Shown piece after piece: positions 33,741 through 45,599 of a DNA stretch of 64,000 nucleotides. A program made the translations under genes and the position numbers. The stretch comes from Kuschelorhynchus macadamiae. Taxonomy: Eukaryota; Arthropoda; Insecta; Coleoptera; Curculionidae. The notes under the pieces are model-generated. The model did no database searches. It saw only the letters and a list, made by a program, of their open reading frames with translations, and was not told the origin of the DNA. The stretch's first letter is position 1. Each line of letters starts with the position of its first letter. The stretch lies in contig JAUTXW010005212.1 in assembly GCA_030620095.1 (NCBI GenBank), positions 832,001 to 896,000 on the forward strand, written 5' to 3'.

Positions 33741-34149
33741 TATTTATTTAATATATGATTTTTTATTTGCAGGTTAGTCTTCGGTATCAACAAGACATAT
33801 ATTTAAAATATATGTGGTTCTTTCGTCAGGTATGTATGTATATTTGGCAATTTGTATACAAATAAAACCCTTTAATTTTGCAAGATGCTTCTTTATTATT
33901 GGAAGTATTGTATTGAATGTGGTTTTCGTCATTTTTTCCAACTAACAGGCGGATCTTTTTAAGTACTGAATTTATAATCCTTGATATGGTTTCGTAAGTC
34001 AACAAGAGTTTCTATTTTAGTACTTTTCTCTATGTAGTTCTTATTTAGAGCTTCGTTTAAAAATTATCTTCGTTAGTCAATGGCAAGGGATACTACTGTC
34101 CTATCTATATTAATTTGAAATAAAATATGCAATAATAGGATGTATAAAT

Positions 34150-36055
34150 GCTTGTAATTAAAAACAAGCTTTATTTAAATAATAAAGAAATCAAAAAATA
34201 TTTACAATAAAGGGGCTTTACAAGCCTTACGAATTGCAAAATAAGTTTTTTCAGTGCGTCAAAATTACAGTTTCTAGTTAACCCCTATTCAACTAAAAAT
34301 ATACCCAAATCAAAAAGCGCTATCCTCGACCCACTGGAAAATTGAATACATATATATGGTGCGCCCTAAGCAATTAAAAGATCGTCCAGCTCGAGCAGCA
34401 GTAATAGGTATAGTTTAAAAAATCCTGAAAACAACATTTGGAAATAAAGTATTGGATTTAAATCACCTAATTGTATTTTATACATTAATCGAAAGTAACC
34501 TATTTTGAATGCTAATTTTCTTTAAGACTCTTATTTCATCCCTTATGTCTCGCGGCATCACAAGGAATAAAATATTTGTGTTTTGTCTCATTTACAAATA
34601 GCCGTTAATTTTAAATGGATAATTTTAACGCACTCAGATTTTGGAAATGAATTGTGGTTGAAGAGGCCTCTCAAAAGATGTGCAATTCGACCATTTTCTC
34701 TACAGATGCTCAATCGTCATCTTCAAAAATTTTTAATCATGAAAATATTCTAGAAAGGAGATTTAGTTTATTGAATTGGGCCAAATTTTATTTTTTACCG
34801 TTCTCAAAATAAAGGGAAGGGAGCAGAGTATAAAATAACATAATTTTAGAATTGCATACAATAAAAAGTACCGAAAATTGCGTGATAATCTGTTCTTTTT
34901 TTTCTCTAATATTTAATACAGTGATGCTTTTTAAAGCCCCCACATTTTTTTATATTTAGTTATGATAAAAATTTGGAATTTTGCAGATTTCATTTACTGA
35001 AATATGCAAAATTACTTCCTGTACATCCTTTTAACCGGATTTTTAAGGAATGACTGGAGGAAAGATATATTTTAATAATAAATTTACGTATCCTGCTGCC
35101 TTTTTTTAATAAATATCGGTACACAAAAAAATTAATGCTTATAACAATTTCTTCATGGAAAAAAAAAGACAAACCTATTTAGGAAAACTCATGCACACGT
35201 TTTCATGTGACATAAAAATATTTATTCAAAAATGGAAAATCTTTTGTTTCACAATCACATCAGAAAGCAGTAAAAGCACAGGTAAAATTAAATAACAATT
35301 TTTGCATTTTTTTATTTAGATCTCTTTTAAAATAGCGGTGCAGGGTTATTCTTTACAGTTTGTTACCCCTTTAAGTACTCTATTTAAATGGATACAAAGA
35401 AAAATTCTATAAAGTATTTCATTTTTGCTTGAAAAAAAAATTAATATGACAAAAAGCAAACACCGTTCGGACAATAGAAAAACTGAATAGGCTTTATAAA
35501 ACAACAAACATGGGAAACAGTACAATACATTCCTTCTAACTAACTTCCCGGTTTTAAAAAACGGATAGTAAATAGCCTACCTTTCATCCATTAGCTTAAG
35601 TTAGCTTAAATTTCAGCAGGGCCTTCTCCAGCTTTTTAAATTTTAGTTTACCTAATAATAAAACAGTAGAAATTTACGCGTGATAATTTACGGAATTCCT
35701 CATATTGTCACTTTAGCCTATGACACCTAATGAGATCAGAAAAAAATACCATATTGTTTACGATACCAATAAATATCGACCAGATAGTTGGCAAACGAAC
35801 TTTCAAAACCGAATTCCTACCCGGCCGCCATGCGCTAATTAACTCAAGAAATATAAACGACGAACTAAGATATCATTGTCGCTGGAGAAGTGCGACGAAA
35901 AATGTTCTAATAACATCGGAGGCCATAGCCTAGAGTAATCCCCTTGTTGCCACTGCATTAAAGCGCCCGAATCAAACGTTTGAATATTCTGCATATATTG
36001 CAGGAATATTAATTAAAAGTATTTTAGACATCTTTAAAAACAATAGTACATTATA
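34150..36055. other. Gene-free stretch
   Basis: AT-rich, with no recognisable coding sequence, tandem repeat or transposon end. Confidence 0.4.
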
Positions 36056-36060
36056 TAAGT

Positions 36061-36138
36061 AGGGACTAAAGTGACTTATGTAATCCCGCGGGCGGAGCCC
36101 TCGAGCAGCAACAATTCAAGGGATTAAGGCACTTTAGT

Positions 36139-36141
<3 letters not shown>
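36061..36141. repeat. ~80-bp foldback hairpin with GC-rich apex
   Basis: The left arm AGGGACTAAAGTGACTTATG...ATCCC pairs with the right arm GGGATTAAGGCACTTTAGTCCT. The apex (CCCGCGGGCGGAGCCCTCGA) is strikingly GC-rich for this window. It abuts a TA microsatellite and lies about 250 bp before the recombinase relic. Confidence 0.75.
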
Positions 36142-36195
<54 letters not shown>

Positions 36196-36198
36196 ATT
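36141..36198. repeat. TA microsatellite
   Basis: (TA)n of about 55 bp with one interruption, directly after the foldback hairpin. Confidence 0.95.
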
Positions 36199-36392
36199 AT
36201 TTTTTTGCACTTTTTCGGGAACCATATTACTAAATAATGTAATGCGTGGGTACAAATTTAAAACACCTCATAATGTAACAAATTATTGCAGGTAAGAGAT
36301 GCAAATTTGATTAATGTGCCTTGAAATCACGTAGTTACACAACGTAAATAAACAAGTTGTCAGTGTCATTAATTTCGTGATTATAAATCGAA

Positions 36393-37257
36393 ATGGAAAC
36401 TTTTGATTTAAAAAAAGCAGCTGAAGAGGGGCTAGAAGATATTTTGCCGTCCACATTAAGAAAAATATATGAAGCGCAATATCAGGCATTTGGCGCTGTC
36501 AGCGAAACGTGGAAAATTTCAACGAAGATGCGCAACTTGTGTTTTCATGGAGAAATCTAGGACTTTATCACCTTCGACGCTTTGGGCACATTATTCTATG
36601 CTGAAAACTATGCTCAATGTTAAAAAATAATATCGACATTAGCAAATTTCAAGCTAATTACCTTGTTAATATTCGAAGGATATAAGTCAAAAAAAGCCAA
36701 GACCCTCACTCGTGACCAGGTTGATGAATTTTTAATGGATCCCCAGACAACCAGTTTTAATGATGAAGGTAGCCCTTATTTTTGGTGTAGCAGGTGCCTG
36801 TAGAAGTAAGGAGTTAGTTGAATCGACGGTGGAAGATGTAACTGATTTGGATCACTCAATTATGATTAATATTAAAAATACCAAAAACAAAATTGATAGA
36901 AATTTGATTGTTAAAAATTCAGGTAGCAATACTGTCAACTTCACCGAAATCTGCCGCAAGTATATGGCTTTAAAAGAAGCTGAGACTCCTCATTTGCGAT
37001 TTCTTCGTTCATTACTAAAACAATCAATGTATTACGCAGGCAGTTGGTAAAAATACTTTGGAAAACTACCCTAAAAAGTAGCAGCATTGTAACAAATCTG
37101 TCGTTATATACTGGACATTGTTTTCAATAGACATCTGCCTCTTTATTAGTTGACGCTGATGCATCTATGGATGCTTTAAAAAGGCATGGAGAATGGAAAT
37201 CGGCAGCCGTCGCTCGCCGGGGGCACGTCGAAAACTACATAAATAATAAAAAACTGT
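36393..37257 (+). pseudogene. Tyrosine recombinase, Crypton-like, decayed
   Basis: An N-terminal region starts METFDLKKAAEEGLEDILP and is broken by a stop near 36557 and frame changes. After KAKTLTRDQVDEFLM, the longest clean frame (36760-37050) reads ALIFGVAGACRSKELV, with the box-I Arg, then DLDHSIMINIKNTKNKIDRN. After further frame changes come ALYTGHCF-RRTSA (H-x-x-R) and ALKRHGEWKSAAVARR. The layout matches insect Crypton-type tyrosine recombinases, which cut and rejoin DNA through a Tyr. The expected nucleophile position in RGHVENYI appears to be His, though a Tyr lies four residues on. Terminal sequences of the element are not identified. Confidence 0.7.
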
Positions 37258-37449
37258 AGCCGAAAAAGTTTTTGGACATGATGATGTGAATACATACATA
37301 CGTTTAATGATGCCCTACAACTTTCCCCATTTAACCGAATCTTAACTCTTATATTTTCTAAGATCCCAATACATGGAAGACCAAAATAGGCCACACTGTA
37401 TAAAAAACTTTTTCAACACAAAATTTTCACATGTACGGGAGTCGTTATT

Positions 37450-38510
37450 AACAGAAGATGAAGATTAGCTAAGTATTTACAAAAAAATAAATTACTTGTT
37501 TTCAATATATTAGTAATTAAAGTATTTTTGTCTTTATAGAAGAAGCTATCTCAATGATTTCGTCTTTCGGTTTTAGCTTCAGTATTTTTAGTGCTAATAT
37601 TGTTAAGAAATCTATTATGTGATTACGTTTCTGTACTCTCATTGCCGTAGCATTTTAAGCACTCAGGATCATAGCCGGAAGGCTCTGAAATTTAGTCTAT
37701 ATGAATTAGGGCTCTCCTGATTGAATTATGTTTAGAATTTGATAATTTCCGGGTATTTCAAGAGAATTAATAATAGAAATAACTTATAATAGCCAGCAAA
37801 ATTATAATAGTAAATATACAAAATGGCGTTGGTTCAATAATTAACTGAATAGTTGGGGTCATTAGTAAGAACGGACATTTTGTCGATATATATAATAGGC
37901 ATTCAATAATACCGGTAGATATCCGATGACTATCGACAGTTATTAAACTATTAAATGGTTTACATATATTTTCTCGTAGATTTATTTGCAGGTTACCCCC
38001 TAGGAATGTCTCCCAAAACCGCCTTTATCGCAATTATCAATTGCCAGCAATAAACTATCCATAGCAATAATTTATCAGGTCACCCTTCCCTAGTCATTAA
38101 TTGCTGTTAATTATTTTATAAACCCGCATTAGTGAAATATGAAGGACATAGGTCAACAAGGCGCAAACGTTTTTAATTACATTGCATTAAGGTTCTAGCA
38201 TTGAACTCGAAAATACGAATTCTGGCACCGCTATTTTCGGATTCTAAAATGTCTCTATTAGTGCTTTAAAGTGTCTCTATTAGTCAGACCCATCCGAACG
38301 TGCGAACCGTAAGTATCAATTTACTAAAATAAATTCCGCGCACTTGTCTGTGACGCCAACTAAGGAGCAACTCCAGTTGAGATTAATTCAGTATGAATAA
38401 TAAAAAGTAACGAAGTTAAATTGATGCAATCAACTAAAGAGCTTCTGATGGGTGTAGAATTGGACTTAAACTGCGTTTACTAAAAAGTTTCGAGATCTGT
38501 GCCGCAATAG
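37450..38510. other. Gene-free stretch
   Basis: No coding sequence recognised. A ~23-bp duplication, with GTGTCTCTATTAGT-type units, is at 38248-38295. Confidence 0.4.
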
Positions 38511-38512
38511 CA

Positions 38513-38570
38513 CGAGACAAACATTTAAGTGTCGTTTAAAAACTTCTAATGAAATTGCTTGCAAGCAGAG
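38513..38570 (+). repeat. ~55-bp direct repeat flanking the foldback block, left copy
   Basis: CACGAGACA...ATTTAAGTGTCGTTTA...GAAATTGC is matched by 45523-45580 (CATGAGACA...ATTTAAGTGTCGTTTA...GAAATAGC) in the same orientation. Roughly three-quarters of positions agree. Confidence 0.55.
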
Positions 38571-38850
38571 CTGTCGCAATTACTTTCAAATAGTAATACA
38601 ATTACAATTACTAATTACTTTCAAAGGTAGTTAAACATTCAAATACCAATTACATCATTCCAAAAAGAGTAGTTCAGTTACCAATTACTTTCAAAAAGTA
38701 TTTTATTTGCGATACAGTTACCGTGATTCAATGACTGAAATAATTAAACTACTTTAAAAGTAATTGAATTACTTTGCAACCAATTCAGTTACTTCTAACG
38801 GGTAGAATTACTTAACTACTGTCAAACTAATTTAATTACTGAGACGCCGC
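38566..38850. mobile_element. Possible hAT-type MITE rich in AATTACTTTCAAAGTAATT
   Basis: Starts CAGAGCTGTCGCAATTACTT, a hAT-like terminus, and is filled with AATTACTTTCAAA and its complement. A matching right terminus is not clear. Non-coding. Confidence 0.4.
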
Positions 38851-39057
38851 TGAACCGTTAAGTTATTAATATTTAAATGTAAAAAAGCTTATCTTGCTCT
38901 CTATCTGTACGAACCCGTATGTCATTTTCTCCAACGTAAGTTTAATGAAAATATAATTTTTTATGCAACTGACACGTACAATGGTCTCGATTTTTTTGCA
39001 TATACAGATATAATAACATTGACTTTATCCCTGTAAAGCCAATAATAACGGTATACT

Positions 39058-39310
39058 TGTCTCTTGTTCTGCTTTTTCCGTTAGATGGCGTGATGAGTTT
39101 CCAGTGGAATTTTAGGAATATTCGGCGCATTCACCACATCGTCCAGAAATGTTGTTGAAAACAACATATTCATTTTATAGAAAAAATACGCAACAAAACA
39201 ATACAATAATGTTGAAAGATAGAGGATCATTAAAAAAATCGTGTAAATTGGTGCAGTACAACTCTCTTATGAACTTGCTGAACAATCTGGCTTAGTGTTT
39301 TAAATATACA
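39058..39310 (+). repeat. Dispersed ~260-bp repeat, copy 2
   Basis: Direct match to 10870-11145. Similarity stops at the outer edge of the foldback-like element (39315). Confidence 0.7.
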
Positions 39311-39975
39311 GAAGATTTAAATGTACCTAGATTTTTGCAGAGGTACAAGATAGTGACATAAACATTAGGTACACTCCTACCAATGAAAGATGAAAGTTAA
39401 AAATGTTTGTCGCAGATTTCATTAAATTAATACGGGATTTAATTTTTAATTTATTTTAATTTAATCTTCCATTGAGGAGGAAAAAGATTTTTTTTGACTC
39501 CCCCGTATTTCTCAAGAAATTCAAAATGACCAATCGATGTATTTTAGCTCGAAGAATTCGAAAATCGTGACAAAAAACAATTGAATGAGAAACAAAAGAC
39601 TTACGCCAAGGATGTTGCGTTTTTTAAACGGAACACCCTATATTTTATTACATTTGTGGATCCTATGGTCAATTCTGTGTTCAAGTGTTTTTAATAAGGG
39701 TACTAATATGTCTATCTATTTTGATTTATTGATGATTGAAAATTGACATTTTTGCTTCTTTGACCCGTCATAGCACCTGAACCTAGAGCAAAATAATTTC
39801 ACATTCCTATTTTAGTTTTTGATAAGCTATCTTATGATGCCAATCAAACAAAAAAAACGGAAATTATTTTGCTACCTATTTAATCGAATATATTCATATA
39901 AAATGCAGGTGATCATCTTACTTCAAAACCACTGTAATTTTGACGTATTAGTAGATATTATATTAGTTTGCCGTA

Positions 39976-40978
39976 ATGAGATATTCCATTAAAAAAGTGC
40001 CAAGAAAACACCAGTGAAGCAAGAAGAACATTTACTCATTGCCAATTTTCATATAAATATATCCGTAAAAACAATTGTAAGGATTAAAAGCCTGTTTGAA
40101 GAAACTAAATCATTACGACATAAGAAAAAACAAACTCAGGACGAAAAGTTTATCGAGACAGAACTATTTTAAATTATTTTGTAAGAAATCCCACCAAGTC
40201 AATTTGGAATGCAGTTCGGGAATTCGGTATGGCCGTCTACCTCTACGTCGAAGGGTTAGCCAGGGAACTGTTCACAGAACTTTACAAATTTATAAACTCA
40301 GGTCTTTTCACATACTTACATTTCAGCATTTAGCAGCTGAACAGAAAGAAAGTCGCTTTGAATTTGTGTCCTAAATTATAATACAGCAACAAAACGACCC
40401 TGAGTTGTTTACACAAAATGTTTAGACAGACGAGGCCGGTAAATATGGCCTCGTCTGTCCTCAGTAATATTTAATCGACACAATACGGATCACTGGGCTG
40501 TAGATCCGAGGATATTTGAAACCATTAAATTTCGAGGGAGAAGTTCTATTCAAATTTGGTGTGGTGTAAAAAATAATAAAATTTTGGATCCAATATTTTA
40601 TAATGAATCACTAAATGCTCCACGAAATCATAATTTCCTTCAAAACCAAATTGAAAACCTCCACATGCCACGCATGATGTTAGAGAATTTTTGAACCGAT
40701 GCCATAATGAATGGATTGGAAGGAATGGAACCATCGCTTGGCCAGCCAATAGCCCTGATCTTTTACTTTTGGATACCTTTCTTTGGGGGCATCTCAAGAA
40801 CGTGGCATACCAAAGTAGAGACGAAAATATTGATGAAATTATGGAAACAATTGTTAACGAAATTAATAGACTTAACCAAGAAAATGAAATTATAACTGCA
40901 AGTTTGCAAAGACTGCAAAGAGGATACCAATGTTGCTTCGAGAATAATGAGGTATACATTAAGCATTTCAATTATTAG
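39976..40978 (+). pseudogene. M2 mariner-type transposase, deleted and frameshifted
   Basis: The likely start is ATG at 39976 (MRYS), inside the left TIR. The N-terminal helix-turn-helix reads QE(N/H)-SEARRTF with frameshifts. A second region reads VRNPTKSIWNAVREFGM and SQGTVHRTLQIYKLRSFHI, then FQHLAAEQKESRFEF. Then come WAVDPRIFETIKFRGRSSIQ and WCGVKNNKILDPIFYNESLN, then LQNQIENL joined directly to PHATHDVREFLNRCHNEWIG, so the QQDGA strand with the second catalytic Asp is missing. The end reads WPANSPDLLLLDTFLWGHLK and stops at 40976-40978. Inactive. Confidence 0.75.
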
Positions 40979-41048
40979 TTATTATGTTTTGTTACTTTAT
41001 TGTTAATATTAACTATTGTTTTTTTGTTATTTAATAATAAAAACTGTA

Positions 41049-41702
41049 ATGTTTCTTCAAATAGGTTTTTAATCCTTATAATTATTTTTACGGATATATT
41101 TCTAAGAAAATTGGCAATATACGTTCTTCTTGCTTCACTGGCGTGTTCTTGACACTTATAATACAGCGTTACAATCTTATATAGTTTTTCATTTAACGAA
41201 TATCTCATTACGGCAAATTAATATAATATCTACTAATACGTCAAAATTACAGTGATTTTGAAGTAAGGTGATCACCTGCATCACTTACATTTCATATGAA
41301 TATATTCAATTAAATAGGTAGCAAAATAATTTCTGTTTTTTTGTTTGAGTGCCATCATAAGATAGGAATGTGAAAGTTTCTATGACGGCTCAAAGAAGCA
41401 AAAATGTAAATTTTCAAATATCAATAAATCAAAAATAGTTGAAGATGGACATGTAGTATATTAAAAAACACCATAATTGAATGGAATTGACCATAGAATC
41501 CAAAAATGTAATAATATATTGGGTGGTCCGTTTAAAAAACGCAACATCCTTGGCGTAAGTCTTTTGATTCTCATTCAGTTGTTTTTTGTTACGATTTTCG
41601 AATTCTGCGAGCTAAAATACATCGATTGGTCATTTTGAATTTCATGAGAAATACGGGGGAAGTAGAAAAAATACCGTTTTTCTTCCTAAATGGAAGACCC
41701 TG
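41049..41702 (-). repeat. M2 right TIR, carrying an antisense copy of the transposase start
   Basis: Inverted partner of 39460-40108. On the minus strand from 41208 it reads MRYSLNEKLYKIVTLYYKCQ, EHASEARRTYIANFLRNIS and IKNLFEE, a cleaner copy of the transposase N terminus than the one in front of the gene itself. The TIR therefore includes about 50 codons of the gene. Confidence 0.75.
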
Positions 41703-41945
41703 TACAAGATGTTTTGTTTAAAAATGTAAAACAATTATCCCATCACATCTATGTTTTAGCATAAATAAAATTGTAACGGAAACTCTACAACTGACTCTCT
41801 GATGTTATGAAAATCAGTACTTTTAATATAAAATCACCAAATAACTTTCAAATCAAATTGAAAAACACAAGAACTCTCAAAAAGTTAAAAAAATACAATT
41901 TAAAAAAACTATTTAAATAGACAAAAAGTATTAAAACGACTTGCA

Positions 41946-42160
41946 CCCGTATTCACTAAAAAGGTTAAATTTAGACCAGATCTAACTTCACAGTTATAAG
42001 TTTAAGATGACGTATTCAACAATTGAACAAATAATTTTTCTAAATGTCACAATTACAAAATGACAGTGACATAAGCGAGACATAATTGGCGAACTAAGAG
42101 TTTTAAGTACCATGGCAACTAGACCTGGACTAACTCTTAAACCTTTTTAGTGAATACGGG
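41946..42160. mobile_element. MITE with CCCGTATTCAC TIRs
   Basis: The left end CCCGTATTCACTAAAAAGG mirrors the right end CCTTTTTAGTGAATACGGG. It is 215 bp and non-coding. Inserted in the left foldback arm; absent from the right arm. Confidence 0.8.
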
Positions 42161-42170
42161 GATTAAAGCC

Positions 42171-42324
42171 TTATTCACTGAACAGGTTAAAGAGTACATG
42201 ACAGATCACACAAAATATGATAATGTTACAAGCAAAACATAACTGGCGAACTTAAATTTTTAATTGCCATAGAATTATTAAATCCTGGTCTAACTCCTCT
42301 GAAGCTTTTCAGTGGATGACGAGG
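42171..42324. mobile_element. Second, degraded copy of the same MITE
   Basis: TTATTCACTGAACAGGTTAA at the left and CTTTTCAGTGGATGACGAGG at the right are degraded versions of the TIRs. It shares AAAACATAACTGGCGAACTT with the neighbouring copy and lies directly beside it. Confidence 0.65.
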
Positions 42325-44049
42325 TTAATTTTTTCATTTAACAAGTTCTCCTTAATTTAATAGAAAAGTGCCTGCACTTAATATAATAGAATACAATATA
42401 TTAAATGATATGTTTAAAAAATTAAAACCCAAGCTTGTATATGGTGAAGTAAAAACATAAATTTATGCACAGATATATAAATTTATAACAATAATTTTTC
42501 GTGTAATAAATTTTTAGATCTATAGCTCAAAATTTATTGTCATAAAAATAAATATATTTGCTCAAATTGTATTACTTTTTGCGCTTCATGTTATTAAAGC
42601 CTGCCTTTTGTTTTTTTAATATATTATTTATTTTATTATATTTTTAGGGCCAGTATTTTCATTCCCAAGTAACTCTATTCTTCGAATATTTACCGTGGAA
42701 ACGATTGTTGAGGCAATTGTAACCATGGCAAATATCCACCGAATAAAATTATACGGAGAAGAAAATACCATCCCTTAGTCCTGGAAATCTTGTAATCAGT
42801 ACTTCTGCCATGTTGGTGATATTTTTAAATTTTTATAATACTTCCAAATTTCTCACATACCGATGACAAAATTCGTCCGCCACGTGGGTGCTGCCATTTT
42901 AAATTTTTAAATGTTGTCTATAAATTAATAGCATTTACCATTAAAACTCCCAGATACCCGATTTTCAGTCAAATATGCACAAATACCAAAATTCATCTGC
43001 AATTTTTGCGCCGCTATTTTAAATGTCTCAATGTTGTTTAGATACCGATTTTTAGCACAATCTGCACAAGTGGGAAAATTTGATACGTACGATACATTCT
43101 GCACAAATTAGAAAATTCTGAATTGTTGAAGGCGCCACTTTACATTTTTAAATGTTGACTAACCATTCATAATAGGTACTCCTAAATACCCCCAGATACC
43201 GAATCGGATCACTCCTACCAATACTTCTCTGCCATCTTGAGTTTTTCATATTTTTGCGTTTGCGAATGCGTTTAATAATAGCACTTTCATGAAGTGGATT
43301 TGTCATGTCAACTACCTATTTTATTAAAAAAATTTACCGAAAAAAATAATTGTACAACCAAAGACCAATTATACTTCGAATAGAAAGTCCATCAGATACC
43401 AATAAATTAACCACATCAACTACTCGCGTCGCAGTTTAAATAGAATGCACGCAACAATATGTGGTTCGTTGTTGCCAGAAGTGTCTGCTTCTTTAGAGAT
43501 ACAATACAAAAAGTATGTTCATCTATTAACGAATTTACCCCGCCGATCGGAAGAAGTAGCGAACTGGCAAATCTGGGCGTTGTGAAGGACCAACGATGTT
43601 TTGGGGTTATTTTATTTTACATTGGATGGAACGTCTGTTGAAAGTATTATCTGCCTCTGTAATAACTTAGAACTTGTATAAATCATATTACAAATATTTC
43701 CTTATTCATTAGCTAAGGTTGAAAATTTTAAAGTTTTCGGAGCTACGTGTTGTGGAAAAACTAATTTAAGGAATACATTAAATGTTAATATCAGGTCAGG
43801 AAATGTCCATAGCTATCTATTTAGAAGAAATTAATTTTGGTTTCAGACCAAGCAGTACAGAAAATTAAGAAGAGTAAGTAGAAAGTTTTTATTTCAATAA
43901 ACTTTTTGTGCTTGTTTTATTGATATATTATATGTCGCATTACATGTTATAGCTTCAGAATATTAATTTAAGTTTTTTAGGTTAAGAAGTATATTTTAAA
44001 AATTTCTATTTTATTATAACTTTTGACACACCTTTGTTAACTTCACTTG

Positions 44050-44095
44050 TCTGTGTGTTTGTACGTGGATGTGTGTGTGCGTGTGTTTATTTGTT
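44050..44095. repeat. TG-rich microsatellite
   Basis: Imperfect (TG)n, as in TGTGTGTTTGTACGTGGATG, in the spacer of the foldback-like element. Confidence 0.75.
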
Positions 44096-45522
44096 TGTCT
44101 GATTCAATTTAATTTCCACATAATTGATTAACTTTAAATTTGACATGTGTACAAAAACCGCGTATTCATTCAATTTGACATATTAATAGAGTATAAAATA
44201 ATAAAATATGAAAATCTCAAGATGGCGCATATTAATATGTTAGACAAGTATTGGTATGTGTGGAGGGTATTTAGGAGTTCTTTATGAATTTTTAGTCAAC
44301 ATTTAAAAATGTAAAATGGCGTCTTCAACAATTCGGAATTATTTGTGCAGATTTGACTGAAAAATGAGTATCTGGAGGTTCAAATTATGAATTTTTAATT
44401 GACCTTTAAACATTCAAAATGGCGTCGACAGCGGGGCGGGCGAATTTTTCCCACTTGTGCTGATTGTACTAAAAATCGGTATCTAGAGTGAACATTATTA
44501 ATTTTTAAACAACAATGAAATACAATTTTTCATTGTTGATGAATTTTGACAATTGTGCATATTGGACTGAAAATCGGTATCTGAGGGTTTTAATAGTGCA
44601 TATTATTAATTTTAAGGCAACATTTAAAAATTCAAAATGGCAGCACCCACGTGGCGGACGAATTTTGTCATGTCGTGTAGATTTGATTAGATTTGACTAA
44701 AAATCTGTATGTGGAAAATGTGGGAGTATAAAAATTTCAAAATGGTACCAACATTGCAGAAGAACTGATTACAAGATTTCCAGGACTAAAAATTATAAAA
44801 TAAATAGTATATTAAAAAAACAAAAAGCACGCTTTAATAACATGAAGTAAGAAGTAATATAATTTGAGCACATATAATTATTTTTATAACAATAAATTTT
44901 GGGTCATAGATATAAAAATGTATTACACAAAAAATTATTGTTATAAATGTATATATCTGTGAATAAATTTATTTTTTACTTTACTTAAAACCAGTAACTT
45001 TCATTTTCAGCTATTAAAGTTATAAATATCTTTTTGTATTGTTAATGTTTGATACCCCTTTAATTAGTTTTAATACTTTTTGTCTATTTTAATACTTTAT
45101 TTATCTTTTTAAGATTTTTCGTGCTTTTCAATTTGAGCTTCATATTTTTCGATAACTACGACAGTTTTAAAGTTATTTTGTGATTTATACGTAATTTTTA
45201 AATAAGTACCGATTTCTATGATATAACTTCTGAAAGTCAGTTTGTAGAGTTTCTGTTACAATTTTATTTATGCGAAAAACTTAGATGTGCTGAAATAATT
45301 GTTTTACATTTTTAAACAAAACATCTTGTACATGAGCTCTAATCTAAATAGTTAATTAAATCACGTATTAGTTGAATGAAAATCTACAACAAACATTCTT
45401 AACTTTTATCTCTCATTAGTAGGTATGTGCCTAATTTTTATTGCACTATCTTGTACCTCTACAAAAATCTCCTAGATACATTTAAATTACTTACTTAAAA
45501 TTATAAGAGACGTGCATTATAC

Positions 45523-45580
45523 TTGCATGAGACACAACAATTTAAGTGTCGTTTAGACTTTTAAAGAAATAGCTGACTGC
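45523..45580 (+). repeat. ~55-bp direct repeat flanking the foldback block, right copy
   Basis: Partner of 38513-38570 in the same orientation, just outside the right arm. Confidence 0.55.
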
Positions 45581-45599
45581 GCTATTAAAAACTTTAAAA

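Larger units (their letters stand above)
39460..41702 (+). mobile_element. Tc1/mariner-type element with ~650-bp TIRs (M2)
   Basis: Right end AAGACCCTG at 41702, followed by TA. The left end aligns with TCTTCC at 39465, but its CAGGG is degraded. TIRs are 39460-40108 and 41049-41702, reverse complements over about 650 bp. The centre holds a broken transposase. The element sits inside the left arm of the foldback-like structure, whose sequence resumes on both sides. Confidence 0.85.
39315..45486. mobile_element. Foldback-like element with ~1.3-kb inverted arms
   Basis: The left arm (39315-39459 plus 41703-43255) and right arm (44203-45486) are reverse complements along their length. Shared outer end: TTAAATGTA(C/T)CTAG...TTTTTG(C/T)AGAGGTAC. 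Shared inner end: CTCAAGATGGC and ATATGAAAA. Removing the inserted mariner (39460-41702) and MITEs (about 390 bp) leaves about 1,308 bp on the left against 1,284 bp on the right. The arms contain ~100-150-bp diverged subrepeats with AAAATGGC cores. The spacer 43256-44202 has no recognisable gene. Long TIRs built of subrepeats recall Foldback/Galileo elements, but no transposase is present to prove it. Confidence 0.72.

Noticed and set aside
44051..44096. Tandem TG repeats considered as a CRISPR-like or telomeric array
   Set aside because: Simple microsatellite without spacers or a telomeric unit. No CRISPR array or bacterial gene exists in the window.
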